From Sphingobium sp. D43FB (GTDB lineage Bacteria; Pseudomonadota; Alphaproteobacteria; Sphingomonadales; Sphingomonadaceae): 64,000 nucleotides of DNA. Both the position numbers and the translations under genes were made by a program. The DNA is taken from positions 1-64,000 of the forward strand of contig NZ_NMUA01000016.1 in assembly GCF_002312805.1 (NCBI RefSeq), read 5' to 3'. Below the pieces are notes generated by a model, which was given only the letters and a program-made list of their open reading frames with translations, ran no database searches and had not been told where the DNA came from. Below are positions 9,920 to 20,718 of the stretch, piece by piece (positions within the stretch are counted from its first letter, which is position 1; every line of letters begins with the position of its first letter).

Positions 9920-10025
9920 TTTTGACAATTAGCAAAATTTTATGCAGCCGCGCCAGAACGGATTTGAGCATGGCGCCACTATTGTCCATGTCGCTGTCTG
10001 GTTTAGGAAAGAGGAGCAAGCGCCC
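9920..10025. promoter_or_regulatory. ligR-ligK divergent control region
   Basis: A 106-base gap with an AT-rich block at about 9920-9942 (TTTTGACAATTAGC then AAAATTTTATG) against GC-rich surroundings. It contains TTGACA at 9922-9927. LysR regulators usually bind T-N11-A sites in such divergent gaps, so this is the likely LigR operator region. No exact -10 was assigned. Confidence 0.5.
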
Positions 10026-10692
10026 ATGTCCGGCATCGTCGTCCAGAATATCGAACGGGCGGACCTTTCCGTCATCGACGGTCTCGCCCAGTGCGGCGTC
10101 GCCACCGTCCATGAAGCGCAGGGCCGCACCGGCCTGCTCGCCCCGCACATGCGCCCCATCTATCCGGGTGCCCGGATCGCGGGCAGCGCCGTCACCATCT
10201 CCGCCCCTCCCGGCGACAATTGGATGGTCCATGTCGCGATCGAACAGCTCAAGGAAGGCGACATTCTGGTTCTCGCGCCGACCAGCCCCTGCACCGACGG
10301 CTATTTCGGCGACCTGCTCGCCACATCGGCCCAGGCGCGCGGCTGCCGCGGCCTGATCATCGATGCGGGGGTCCGCGACCTGCGCGACTTGAAGCAGATG
10401 AATTTCCCGGTCTGGTCAAAAGCGGTCCACGCCCAGGGCACGATCAAGGGCACGCTGGGGTCGGTCAATGTCCCGATCGTCTGCGCCAATGCGCTGGTCA
10501 ACGCGGGCGACGTGATCATCGCTGATGATGACGGCGTGTGCGTCGTGCCGCGCGCCGACGCGGTTGCCGTGCTGGAAAAGGCACGGGCGCGCGAAGCCGC
10601 CGAAGAAGCGAAGCGCGTCCGCCTCGCCGCAGGCGAACTCGGCCTCGACATTTATAATATGCGCCCCCGCCTCGAAGAAATGGGTCTTAAAT

Positions 10693-10700
<8 letters not shown>
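10026..10700 (+). CDS. ligK: 4-carboxy-4-hydroxy-2-oxoadipate aldolase
   Basis: RraA-fold class II aldolase that splits 4-carboxy-4-hydroxy-2-oxoadipate into pyruvate and oxaloacetate, the last step of the 4,5-cleavage pathway. It is 224 aa (SYK-6 LigK is about 228). GDLLAT (residues 96-101) and the A-G-V-R-D motif with Arg117/Asp118 match the metal and pyruvate site of the family. The start at 10026 follows AAAGAGGAG. The last 8 bases overlap the ligU start, giving translational coupling. Confidence 0.94.
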
Positions 10701-12659
<1,959 letters not shown>

Positions 12660-12668
<9 letters not shown>

Positions 12669-14123
12669 CAGCCCGACGCCCACGTCCTGCCCCGCCCATG
12701 CGCGCCAGCGATCCGCATCGGGCCGGGCTTCGACCCGATCGACCAGGTTGAATATCTTTACCTGACCCTGGGCGGCATCATAGGCGGGCCAATCCTCCTC
12801 CGGCCCACCATGCCGCACGAAATGGGCAATATGCCGCGTCATCCTTTGGCCCAAGGCGGCACGCTGCCCGGTCATCCGTCCCCCCCGCGCCAGCGCAGCG
12901 CGCAACCCGTGCATCGGCCATGTCAGCGTGAGGTCCAGCCCATGGGTCGCCCCGGCGATAGGGTGCGCATAATCGAAGCGGTAGAACCAGGTCGGGCTGT
13001 GCGCGGCATGGCGATCAGCGAAATGACGGGTCGGCATGACGAACGTCAGGTCACTGGCCAGCGCCCGCCGCCCCGCCTTGGTGCGCGGATATGTCGCCAA
13101 TATCGCCTGCGCTTGCTCCACCCCCAATTGCCCGCGCAACAGCGTTTCCAGCGCGGACCAACTGGTTGGCAGAATATCGCCGGGCATCAACTCGAACAAT
13201 CGCACCTCATCGCGCGTCGCTCCCGCAAGCAACGGCACTGGCGCGGCCTGTGCCTCCTGAATGGCCGCGAGCGTCCCCGGCACCAGATCGCCGTCCAGCC
13301 AGGGCGATGCGGGAATAGTCCCCGGATTGGCCGCGCCGACAGCCGCCTGCGCCTCAAAGAGGGCGTGCAAATTCAACGCCTGCAGTGCCCCAAGGTCGCG
13401 TCCGCCTGCACCCAGTGCCGCGGCATATTGGCGGCCGATGGCCTCGCTCTTCGCCTGACTATGGATCAGGCTGACGGCACCGCTCTGCATGATCGCCTGC
13501 TGAAACAGTGGCCGCGCTGCCGGGATGTGCAGCAGCAGCGAGACAGACATTGACCCGGCGGATTGCCCGCCGATCGTCACCCGATCAGGATCACCCCCGA
13601 AGGCGGCGATGTTGGTCCGCACCCATGTCAGCGCGAAAATCTGGTCGCGCAGGCCGAGGTTGGAGGGAATATCTGCGCTCTTCAGCGTCGCCCCAAGATT
13701 TACGAAACCCAATACACCGACGCGATAATTGATCGTGACGACGATGATCCGTCCATCGCGTGCGAGTTGGGAGCCGTCATAGCTGTTGCCGCTGCCCGCA
13801 ACGAAAGCCCCGCCGTGAATCCAGACATAGACGGGCAGACGTTCATCTTCGCCCAGATCGTCCGGCGCGTAGATATTGACGGTAAGACAATCTTCGGAAA
13901 AATCCGGCTGGGCGATCCGCGCGCGCTTTGCCGCGTTGCCATACATTTGCGGGCATTGCGGACCCGGTACGGTCGCATCGCGCACGTCGGCCCATGTCGG
14001 GGCTGCGACAGGCGCGGTAAAGCGGGCGGCTTGCGCATAGGGTATGCCCAGCCAGCGCCGTGCACCTTGGGCGCTTGACCCGCGAACGAGACCAGACTGC
14101 GTAGCGACGACCTGATTGTTCAT
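12660..14123 (-). CDS. type-B carboxylesterase
   Basis: A 487-aa alpha/beta hydrolase of the carboxylesterase/cholinesterase type. The oxyanion segment WIHGGAF (101-107) and the nucleophile elbow GGQSAGS (Ser188; Gln where most relatives have Glu) are present. A Glu in ATRDEVRLFE and a His in GATHGLDL are the likely triad partners. There is no signal peptide, so it is probably cytoplasmic. It is divergent from a SnoaL-like gene and convergent with ligI; it may release an aromatic acid from an ester, but the substrate is not shown. The ATG at 14123 follows GGAGAGGGG. Confidence 0.88.
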
Positions 14124-14317
14124 GGCACTCCCCTCTCCTGCGGCGACGTCGCACCGCATCACGCCTATCGCACCATCATCGCCCGCCCAACACGCTTTTG
14201 TTCATGCAGCGGATCGCCGTACCGATATCGGGCTGGTCGGACGTCACGCAGATCCAAGAAGGCTGACGAACGCCCGGATTTGCAGCTAGCCTCGCCCAAA
14301 ATCACAGGAGAGACGAT

Positions 14318-14821
14318 ATGGAAGCGCTTGCAGAACTGGTCGCCAAGGAAGAGATACGACAGCTGGCGCAGCTTTATTCGCGTGGCGTCGATCGCAAGGA
14401 TCTCGCGCTGCTCCGCACGCTCTACACGGACGATGCGATCGACAATCACGGCCCTTATTCGAGCGGCCCGGTCACGAACTACTACGCCTTTCTCGAACGG
14501 TCGCTGCCCCACATGCATATCGGCAGTCACCATATCTGCAATCATCTGGTCAGCGTCGATGGCGACACGGCGCAAGGTGAAGTCTACGCCATCGCCTGGC
14601 ACCTGATCCCCGATAGCAAAGGCGGCCTCGCGCATGACGTCCAGAGCGTCCGCTATGTGGATAATTATCGCAAGGAAAACGGCCGCTGGCTGTTCGCGCG
14701 GCGCGACGTCCAGTTCGACATGAAGATGCTGCTTCCGGCCGCCGATCATGGCGCAAAGCCTGATCCCACCCAGGACGCGACCTATGCCGTGCTGCCTGCG
14801 GCGCTGTTTGCGCGGTATTGA
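14318..14821 (+). CDS. SnoaL-like / NTF2-fold protein
   Basis: A 167-aa single-domain protein of the SnoaL_4 type: a helical start (VAKEEIRQLAQLYSRGVDRKD), a hydrophobic core strand IGSHHICNHLVSVDGDTAQGE, and the family's late R-Y-V-D-N-Y-R-K-E-N-G-R-W segment. Such proteins act as cyclases, isomerases, dehydratases or small ring-hydroxylating partners. Two further homologous-fold genes lie at 48286 and 49722. The start follows CAGGAGAGACGAT. An SDR gene follows about 117 bases later on the same strand. Confidence 0.8.
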   Translation: MEALAELVAKEEIRQLAQLYSRGVDRKDLALLRTLYTDDAIDNHGPYSSGPVTNYYAFLERSLPHMHIGSHHICNHLVSVDGDTAQGEVYAIAWHLIPDSKGGLAHDVQSVRYVDNYRKENGRWLFARRDVQFDMKMLLPAADHGAKPDPTQDATYAVLPAALFARY

Positions 14822-14938
14822 CCCTGCGCCGCCGGTTCGCCGAGGCGATCAAAGCGGGCCTTGCTTGACAGGGTCGGCAGCGATGTTGATCACCCGTTCA
14901 AACGACGAAATGGTCGGCATGGCAGGAAGGATTTTTCG

Positions 14939-15691
14939 ATGACACGCTCTCTCAATGGCAAGGTCGCGGTGGTGACGGGCGCGGGGTCGGGCATCGGGCG
15001 GGCCATCGCCATCCGCCTAGCCGAAGACACGGCGAAGATCGCCATCTGGGACATCAATGCCGAGGGTGCCGCCGAAACCGCGCAGATGATCGAGGATGCC
15101 GGTGGCACCGCCATTGCCATCGCCGCCGACTGTTCGGACAAGGCCGCCATCCACGCAGCGGCGGCGGACACCCGCGCCACGCTCGGCCCCGTGGCCATCC
15201 TGGTCAACAATGCCGGCATCGCGCCCTTTACCCCGTTCATGGAGATTGACGATGATCTGTTCGACAAGGTCATCCACATCAACCTGCGCGGACCATATCT
15301 GCTGACCAAGGAAGTCTTGCCCGACATGCTCGCCGCCCAATGGGGCCGTGTGATCAACATCACTTCCTCCTCGGTTCAGTCCGGCTCCTTTGCCCAGGGC
15401 CATTATGTCTCGTCCAAGGGCGGATTGATGGGCATGACCAAGGCGCTGGCACTGGAATTCGCTGCCAGCGGCGTGACGTTCAACATGGTGCCGCCCGGCT
15501 TCATCGACACGCCCATGCTGCGCGCGGCGCCGATCGACGTCGATGCCTTTGCCCAGACCCTGCCGATGAAGCGGGTGGGCAAGCCGGAGGATATTGCCGC
15601 CGCCTGCGCCTATCTGGCGTCGGAGGAGGCCAGCTACATTACCGGCCAGACGATCAGCACCAATGGCGGCCGCTATATGGGATCGCATTAA
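14939..15691 (+). CDS. short-chain dehydrogenase/reductase
   Basis: Classical 250-aa SDR. It has the cofactor motif TGAGSGIG (13-20), NNAG (90-93), and the catalytic Ser near 144 with Tyr156 and Lys160 (Y-V-S-S-K). An Asp after the second strand (IWDIN) suggests NAD rather than NADP. The start at 14939 follows AGGAAGGA; an in-frame extension upstream is unsupported. It is followed by a TetR regulator gene and a TfdA-like dioxygenase. Probably oxidises a secondary alcohol made by one of the oxygenases of the island. Confidence 0.88.
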   Translation: MTRSLNGKVAVVTGAGSGIGRAIAIRLAEDTAKIAIWDINAEGAAETAQMIEDAGGTAIAIAADCSDKAAIHAAAADTRATLGPVAILVNNAGIAPFTPFMEIDDDLFDKVIHINLRGPYLLTKEVLPDMLAAQWGRVINITSSSVQSGSFAQGHYVSSKGGLMGMTKALALEFAASGVTFNMVPPGFIDTPMLRAAPIDVDAFAQTLPMKRVGKPEDIAAACAYLASEEASYITGQTISTNGGRYMGSH

Positions 15692-15758
15692 GCCCGAACA
15701 GAAGAGCGCCGTGCCCCAAGCGCCTTGCGCACGCGTCATCGGCTCTTATGCTGGCACC

Positions 15759-16334
15759 ATGGTCCAGAAACGTCGCATTGGAGCCGAAAGCTCCGAAACC
15801 CGCGCCCGCATTGTTGACGCTGCCGAACAGGTGATCCGCGATGAAGGCTATGCCGCCGCCAGTTCGCGGCGCGTTGCCCTGCGCGCGGAATTGCCGCCAT
15901 CGCTGGTGCATTATTATTTCCCCACCACCGATGACCTGCTGCTCTCTGTATTCCGGCGCGGCGCGCAGCAAAGTGATGCGATGATCGACCAGGCGCTGGC
16001 CAGCGACGATCCGGTGCGTGCGCTGTGGCGTTTCTTTACCGATACCAGCCGCACCGCGCTGGCGATGGAATTTGTCGCGCTGGCCAATCATCGCAAGGCA
16101 ATCCGCGCAGAAATCACGCGCCACAGCGAAGCGATGCGCGCACGCCAGACCGCCTGTCTCGATCGGCTGCTCGGTCCGAAACTGGCCGAGCAAGGCATGA
16201 CCGCTGCGGCCATGAGTGTGCTGCTCGCGAGTGCAGGACGGGCGTTGGTCATGGAAAAGGGTCTGGACGTCAGCGCCGGGCATGACGATGCGCGGCACGC
16301 GGTCGAACGCTGGCTGGATAAGCTCCTCGCCTAA
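15759..16334 (+). CDS. TetR-family transcriptional regulator
   Basis: A 191-aa protein with an N-terminal TetR helix-turn-helix (about residues 14-60: RIVDAAEQVIRDEGYAAASS, then LVHYYFPTTDDLL) and a helical ligand-binding domain. It starts 67 bases after the SDR and ends 80 bases before the dioxygenase gene. The latter gap contains the inverted repeat TGAACA-N2-TGTTCA, a plausible operator, so it may repress the downstream dioxygenase and possibly itself. Confidence 0.85.
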   Translation: MVQKRRIGAESSETRARIVDAAEQVIRDEGYAAASSRRVALRAELPPSLVHYYFPTTDDLLLSVFRRGAQQSDAMIDQALASDDPVRALWRFFTDTSRTALAMEFVALANHRKAIRAEITRHSEAMRARQTACLDRLLGPKLAEQGMTAAAMSVLLASAGRALVMEKGLDVSAGHDDARHAVERWLDKLLA

Positions 16335-16347
16335 AAAATGAGACATG

Positions 16348-16384
16348 TTGACTTTTTTTCGACCCCATGCTGAACATGTGTTCA
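16348..16384 (+). promoter_or_regulatory. TetR-type operator and promoter before the TfdA-like gene
   Basis: A perfect inverted repeat TGAACA-TG-TGTTCA lies at 16371-16384, 30 bases before the dioxygenase ATG. A TTGACT hexamer at 16348-16353 sits 17 bases upstream of TGAACA, so the operator may cover a weak -10 region. A further ACATGTT/AACATGT inverted repeat joins 16343-16349 to 16373-16379. Confidence 0.5.
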
Positions 16385-16414
16385 AGACATAGGGAAGACT
16401 GAGGAGAGTCGGAC

Positions 16415-17260
16415 ATGGCAAGCACCGCAATCACGCGCATGGCGCATGAAGAGATCAAGCCGAACATCGGTAGCCGCATCCTGAACAGCAAGGCGGAATT
16501 GCTGGCGGGCGATCTGGGACCGCAGCTGCGCGAGTTGCTGGAACAGCGCGGCGTGCTGGTGTTTCCCAAGATCGATTTCGACGATGACGAGCAGATCGCC
16601 TTCACCAAGACGCTCGGCACATTCGCGCCCGAAATGCAGGACGGCACCAACCACAAGATTCACAAGATCACGCTCGACGTGAAGGAAAACCCGCAGAGCG
16701 CCGAATATCTCAAAGGCTCGCTCTACTGGCATATCGACGGCACGATGAACGACACGCCGATCCTGGCGTCGCTGCTGTCGTGCAAGGTCAAGGCGCCCTG
16801 GGGCGGCAATACCGGCTTCTGCAACACCTACGCCGCCTATGAAGCGCTGAGCGACGAGCAGAAAGCGGAATATGAGAAGCTGCGCGTGATCCATTCGGTG
16901 TGGGCGACGGTCTTCTATTATGAACCGGAACCCAGCCTCGCCAAGATTGAAGGGATGCAGCGGATCGGTGAGAATGAACTGCCGCTGGTGTGGAACCACA
17001 AATCTGGCCGCAAGTCGCTGGTCCTTGGCTGCACCGCGCATCGTGTCAAAGACGTGACCCCCATGGAAAGTGCGAAAATTCTGGTTGGCTTGCGCGAATG
17101 GGCAACGCAGGAAGAATTCAGCTACAGCCATGAATGGAGCGTCGGCGATCTGGTGATCTGGGACAATACCGGCACCATGCACCGCGCCGAGGCCTATGAT
17201 CCCGCTTCCAACCGCATGATGCACCGCACCAAGTTGCAGGGCGAAGAACCGTTCGAATAA
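16415..17260 (+). CDS. TfdA/TauD-family 2-oxoglutarate-dependent dioxygenase
   Basis: A 281-aa non-heme Fe(II) oxygenase. The facial triad is visible: His106 and Asp108 (W-H-I-D-G-T) and His256 (T-M-H-R-A), with the 2-oxoglutarate-binding Arg271 (M-M-H-R-T). The family hydroxylates unactivated carbons and often cleaves ethers (as TfdA does on 2,4-D) or sulfonates. The substrate here is unknown. It lies behind its own operator-bearing promoter and ends at a terminator shared with a convergent Rieske oxygenase gene. Confidence 0.88.
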   Translation: MASTAITRMAHEEIKPNIGSRILNSKAELLAGDLGPQLRELLEQRGVLVFPKIDFDDDEQIAFTKTLGTFAPEMQDGTNHKIHKITLDVKENPQSAEYLKGSLYWHIDGTMNDTPILASLLSCKVKAPWGGNTGFCNTYAAYEALSDEQKAEYEKLRVIHSVWATVFYYEPEPSLAKIEGMQRIGENELPLVWNHKSGRKSLVLGCTAHRVKDVTPMESAKILVGLREWATQEEFSYSHEWSVGDLVIWDNTGTMHRAEAYDPASNRMMHRTKLQGEEPFE

Positions 17261-17285
17261 AACGGCTTGAGCGTCGGCAAGTTAG

Positions 17286-17318
17286 AAGCCCGTCACCAGA
17301 TATGGCGGCGGGCTTTTC
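17286..17318. terminator. rho-independent terminator between convergent oxygenase genes
   Basis: A 7-bp stem (AAGCCCG with CGGGCTT), a 16-base loop and a following TTTT lie 26 bases after the TfdA-like gene and 19 bases from the end of the convergent Rieske oxygenase gene. Confidence 0.7.
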
Positions 17319-17336
17319 AATAGGTATCTCAGATAT

Positions 17337-18668
17337 TTAGTCGATCGACTTTGGTGCGCCTGTTCCCATGTAGCGCGCCAGATTCTGGTGCAGGCTGGCG
17401 ACCGAGCGCTCCATATAGGGATTGGGCTGGGTGCCGCGGAAGCCGACATTCTTCATGCCCTGCTGGACGGCGGCCATGTTGGTGAAATCCTGTTGTAGGA
17501 CCGACGGCCATTCCTCCGGTTTGGTATATTCCCAGTCGGTCGCGGGCGCTTCGCCGTCGGGGAAGAGTTCGTAGACTGCTGCCTCGAAAATACATTTGTC
17601 CGGGTCGCCCTGATAGGGACGGGCCGAATAGCAGAGCATGTTGTTGACGGCGTGGCCGATCTGGAAATTGGGGAAGATTTGCCAAGCGGTGCCGCTTTTT
17701 GCGGTATGGGATGGGTGGACCACCGGCCAGATGACGCCGCGCTTGGCGTCGTCGGCGCGGGCACTGGCTAGCCAGTGCTGGAGCACCTGGGCCGCGGGGG
17801 TGCCTTCGGGCAATTCTTCCTTCAGTCGCTGCGCCGCGTTGACCAGCGTCATGGTCGTATTGGTGTTGGCATTTTCCCAGGTGAAGAGCTGCATCTCCGC
17901 CGTCGAGAGGCGCGGGTCTTCGCCCGATCCGACACGCAACTTGGCCTGGTTCTCGCCCATATTCTTGGGCGCGTCATAGCCGATATTGCTGTGCAGGCCA
18001 TGTTGGCGCGCCCAGCCGCGGAACTCGCCGAAAGCGTTGAATTCGGGGTGGGTGGTCTGGACATGATAGGTTTCGCTGAAGGCTTCGAGCGCGACTTTCC
18101 AGTTGCAGTCGAAGATGATCCATTTGCGCCAGCGATAGCGCATATTCTGGAGGCCGAAGGGATCGAGCATGCCCGGCACGACGCCCAGATAGTCGGTCAG
18201 CGACTCCCCGTCGGGATCAAGGCTGATCCATGCCCAGCCGCCCCATGTGTCGACCCGCACCTTGCCCAGCGCGGTGCGTTCCGCGGTCAGCTTGCCCTGC
18301 CAATCGTCCCGATGGTTGACGAAGGTGCATTGCCCCTGTCGATCGAAGGTCCAGCCGTGGAAGCCGCAGATGATGCTCGTCCGGTTACCGCGTGCGTTGC
18401 GAGCCCCCGTCGGCGTGTCGATCAGGCGGCGGCCACGATGGGGGCAGACATTGTGGAAGGCACGCAGTTCGTCGGGGCCAGTCCGCATGACGATGACCGA
18501 GTCTTCAAGGATATCGTAGGTCACGAAATCGCCGATATTGGGAATGTCCTCCAGCCGGGCGGCCTGCAGCCAGACCTTGCGCCACAACCGGTCCTGTTCG
18601 GCGCGCGCATAATCGGGCGATATATAGGCATCGACCGGGACGGTGACCGGCTGTGTCAGATCTGTCAT
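17337..18668 (-). CDS. Rieske aromatic-ring oxygenase, alpha subunit
   Basis: A 443-aa oxygenase. The Rieske domain has Cys75-x-His77 (CPHRG) and Cys101-x2-His104 (CGFHGW); the catalytic iron motif is in NWKVALEAFSETYHVQTTH. No beta subunit gene is nearby, so it is probably of the alpha-only (homotrimer) type. The start at 18668 follows GAGGATGCC; an earlier ATG at 18686 directly abuts the upstream stop and has no ribosome site of its own. It is the fifth gene of a leftward operon: acyl-CoA dehydrogenase, CitE-like lyase, CoA-transferase, crotonase, Rieske oxygenase. Confidence 0.9.
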   Translation of the reverse strand: MTDLTQPVTVPVDAYISPDYARAEQDRLWRKVWLQAARLEDIPNIGDFVTYDILEDSVIVMRTGPDELRAFHNVCPHRGRRLIDTPTGARNARGNRTSIICGFHGWTFDRQGQCTFVNHRDDWQGKLTAERTALGKVRVDTWGGWAWISLDPDGESLTDYLGVVPGMLDPFGLQNMRYRWRKWIIFDCNWKVALEAFSETYHVQTTHPEFNAFGEFRGWARQHGLHSNIGYDAPKNMGENQAKLRVGSGEDPRLSTAEMQLFTWENANTNTTMTLVNAAQRLKEELPEGTPAAQVLQHWLASARADDAKRGVIWPVVHPSHTAKSGTAWQIFPNFQIGHAVNNMLCYSARPYQGDPDKCIFEAAVYELFPDGEAPATDWEYTKPEEWPSVLQQDFTNMAAVQQGMKNVGFRGTQPNPYMERSVASLHQNLARYMGTGAPKSID

Positions 18669-18686
18669 GGCATCCTCGCTTGTCAT

Positions 18687-19454
18687 CTATCGGCCCTGCC
18701 ACCGGGGCGGGCGTTTTTCCGCGAAGGCGCGCGGACCTTCCTGTGCGTCTTCGCTCTGGTAGGTGTATTCCGACGCGGCACGGGCGGCCTGGAGCGCAGC
18801 GGAGCGGCCCATCTCGGTCGCCAGCATCACCGTGTCGCGGCCCGCTTTCACCGACAAAGGCGCGCCGTCCAATATCTCGGTGGCGAGCGCGATGGCGGCG
18901 TCCAGCAGCGCTTCGGGTTCGGCCAGGCGATTGACGAGGCCGATCTCATAAGCACGCTGCGCAGTGATCGGCTTTCCGGTCAGGATGATCTCCATCATGA
19001 TCCGCTGCGGGATCATGTGGATGAGCGGTGAGGCCCAGGGGGACGAGCGGCCGACCTTGACCTCAGTGATGGCAAAGCGCGCGGTGCTGCTGGCGACGCA
19101 CAGGTCGCAGGCCTGCGCGATCATCCAGCCGCCCGCGAACGCGACGCCGTTGACGGCGGCGATCGTGGGCTTGCTCAGTTCGATCGTATCATAGGGCAGC
19201 GGGAACATGGCGCGCGGCGGGACAGTCATGCCGGTTTCGACCATTTCCTTGAGGTCGCCACCCGCGCAGAAGGCCTTGTCGCCCGATCCTGTCAGGATGG
19301 CGACGCGCAGCGCCGGGTCCGTTTCGAACCTCTCCCATGCCGCCCGCAAGCCTTCGCGCACTTCGCGGCTGAGGCAGTTGCGCTGGTCGGGGCGGTTGAT
19401 CGTCAGGACGGCAATGCCATCGGCGCGGGCGTCGAAGAGGACGGCGTCGGTCAT
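18687..19454 (-). CDS. enoyl-CoA hydratase/isomerase (crotonase)
   Basis: A 255-aa crotonase-fold enzyme that acts on a CoA thioester. The oxyanion hole segments are visible: DKAFCAGGDLKEM and VNGVAFAGGWMIA. The catalytic Glu positions sit in the region ITEVKVGRSSPW. The start at 19454 follows AAGGGGA; the gene begins just before the end of the CoA-transferase gene. In this operon it would hydrate the enoyl-CoA made by the acyl-CoA dehydrogenase, before cleavage by the CitE-like lyase. Confidence 0.88.
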   Translation of the reverse strand: MTDAVLFDARADGIAVLTINRPDQRNCLSREVREGLRAAWERFETDPALRVAILTGSGDKAFCAGGDLKEMVETGMTVPPRAMFPLPYDTIELSKPTIAAVNGVAFAGGWMIAQACDLCVASSTARFAITEVKVGRSSPWASPLIHMIPQRIMMEIILTGKPITAQRAYEIGLVNRLAEPEALLDAAIALATEILDGAPLSVKAGRDTVMLATEMGRSAALQAARAASEYTYQSEDAQEGPRAFAEKRPPRWQGR

Positions 19455-19455
19455 G

Positions 19456-20718
19456 TCAAAATCCCCTTTGCGTGATGACATGGGCGGCCCGGTCCAATTC
19501 ATCGCGGAAGTCTGGATGGGCGATGGCGATCAGGCGGCGGGTGCGTTCGGCAAGGCTTTGCCCCTTGAGTTCGGCCGCGCCATATTCGGTGACGATCACG
19601 TCCACGTCGGTGCGAGCGGTGGTGACCGGGCCGGAAAGTTGGGCGACGATCTTGCTGAGCGTGCCGCCCTTGGCCGACGCTGACAACGCGATGATCGAGC
19701 GGCCACCGGGCGAGCGCGCTCCCGCGCGGACGAAATCGACCTGCCCGCCCGTGCCGCCCAGATAGACCGCGCCCGATTGTTCGGCATTGACCTGTCCGGT
19801 CAAATCCACCTCCAGCGCGCTATTGATCGTGACCAGGCGCGAGAGGCGACCCAGTATCGCGGCATCATGGGTGTAGCTGGTCGCGCACATGCGGATGGCC
19901 GGGTTGCGATGCGCCCAGTCGTAGAGGCGCTTCGTGCCGATGAGCGCGCCATTGATCGAGACGCCGGGGTCGACCTCCTTGCGGGCGTTGGTGATGACGC
20001 CAGCTTCGACCAGTTCGACAAGGCCATCGCCCAACATGCCGGAATGGACGCCCAGATCCTTGCGGTCATGCAACAGCCGCAGGATCGCATCGGGCACAGC
20101 CCCAACCCCAGTCTGGATCACCGCGCCGTCGCCGATATAGGCGGCACAGTGGCGGGCGATAGCTTCGTCGATAGGGCCGATGGCGGCGGGGGCGACTTCG
20201 ACAGGTGGACGGTTGACAGGGATGGCGACGTCGATGGCGGATGCGGGAATGGTTTCGCCGGGCGTGAAGGGGACAGCTTCGTTGATTTCGGCGATGACGA
20301 CCCGCGCCTTGTCGACGGCGGCGCGGACATAATCGCTGATCAGGCCGCAGCTATGATTGCCCTGCTCATCCGCTGGGCTGACCTGGATCAGGGCCACGTC
20401 GCAGGGTATGACCCCGGCGGTGATCAGCGGGCCGACCTGGCTCACATGGACGGGAATGACCTGGAGCCTGCCTGCCTTGGTCATGGACCGCAGCGCACCG
20501 ATCGCGCCCATGCTGGATAGGGCGAAGCTGTCGGCGGTGGCGGGGGTGAAGAGGCCCGAAAAACTGGTAGCGATGAAGGCGGACAGGCCCGGAATATCGC
20601 GGCCCTGGTCGATCAGCGCCTCGACCAGGGTGGTGGGTTCGCCACAGGCCTGGCCGATGACGATATGGTCACCGGCCTTTAAGTGTACAGCGAAGCGGAC
20701 ACTGGTTTCGCTTTTCAC
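19456..20718 (-). CDS. acetyl-CoA hydrolase/transferase family protein (4-hydroxybutyrate CoA-transferase-like)
   Basis: A 420-aa class I CoA-transferase of the Cat1/4-hydroxybutyrate CoA-transferase group. The C-terminal half has the Q-T-G-V-G-A-V-P-D-A segment near 200-210 and G-G-T-G-G-Q-V-D-F-V-R-A near 330, both typical of the family. The active-site Glu is likely in the RKEVDPG or VTEYG region. It overlaps the lyase gene by 4 bases (ATGA, 20715-20718). It probably activates a carboxylic acid with CoA taken from acetyl-CoA or succinyl-CoA at the head of the local pathway. Confidence 0.87.
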   Translation of the reverse strand: MKSETSVRFAVHLKAGDHIVIGQACGEPTTLVEALIDQGRDIPGLSAFIATSFSGLFTPATADSFALSSMGAIGALRSMTKAGRLQVIPVHVSQVGPLITAGVIPCDVALIQVSPADEQGNHSCGLISDYVRAAVDKARVVIAEINEAVPFTPGETIPASAIDVAIPVNRPPVEVAPAAIGPIDEAIARHCAAYIGDGAVIQTGVGAVPDAILRLLHDRKDLGVHSGMLGDGLVELVEAGVITNARKEVDPGVSINGALIGTKRLYDWAHRNPAIRMCATSYTHDAAILGRLSRLVTINSALEVDLTGQVNAEQSGAVYLGGTGGQVDFVRAGARSPGGRSIIALSASAKGGTLSKIVAQLSGPVTTARTDVDVIVTEYGAAELKGQSLAERTRRLIAIAHPDFRDELDRAAHVITQRGF

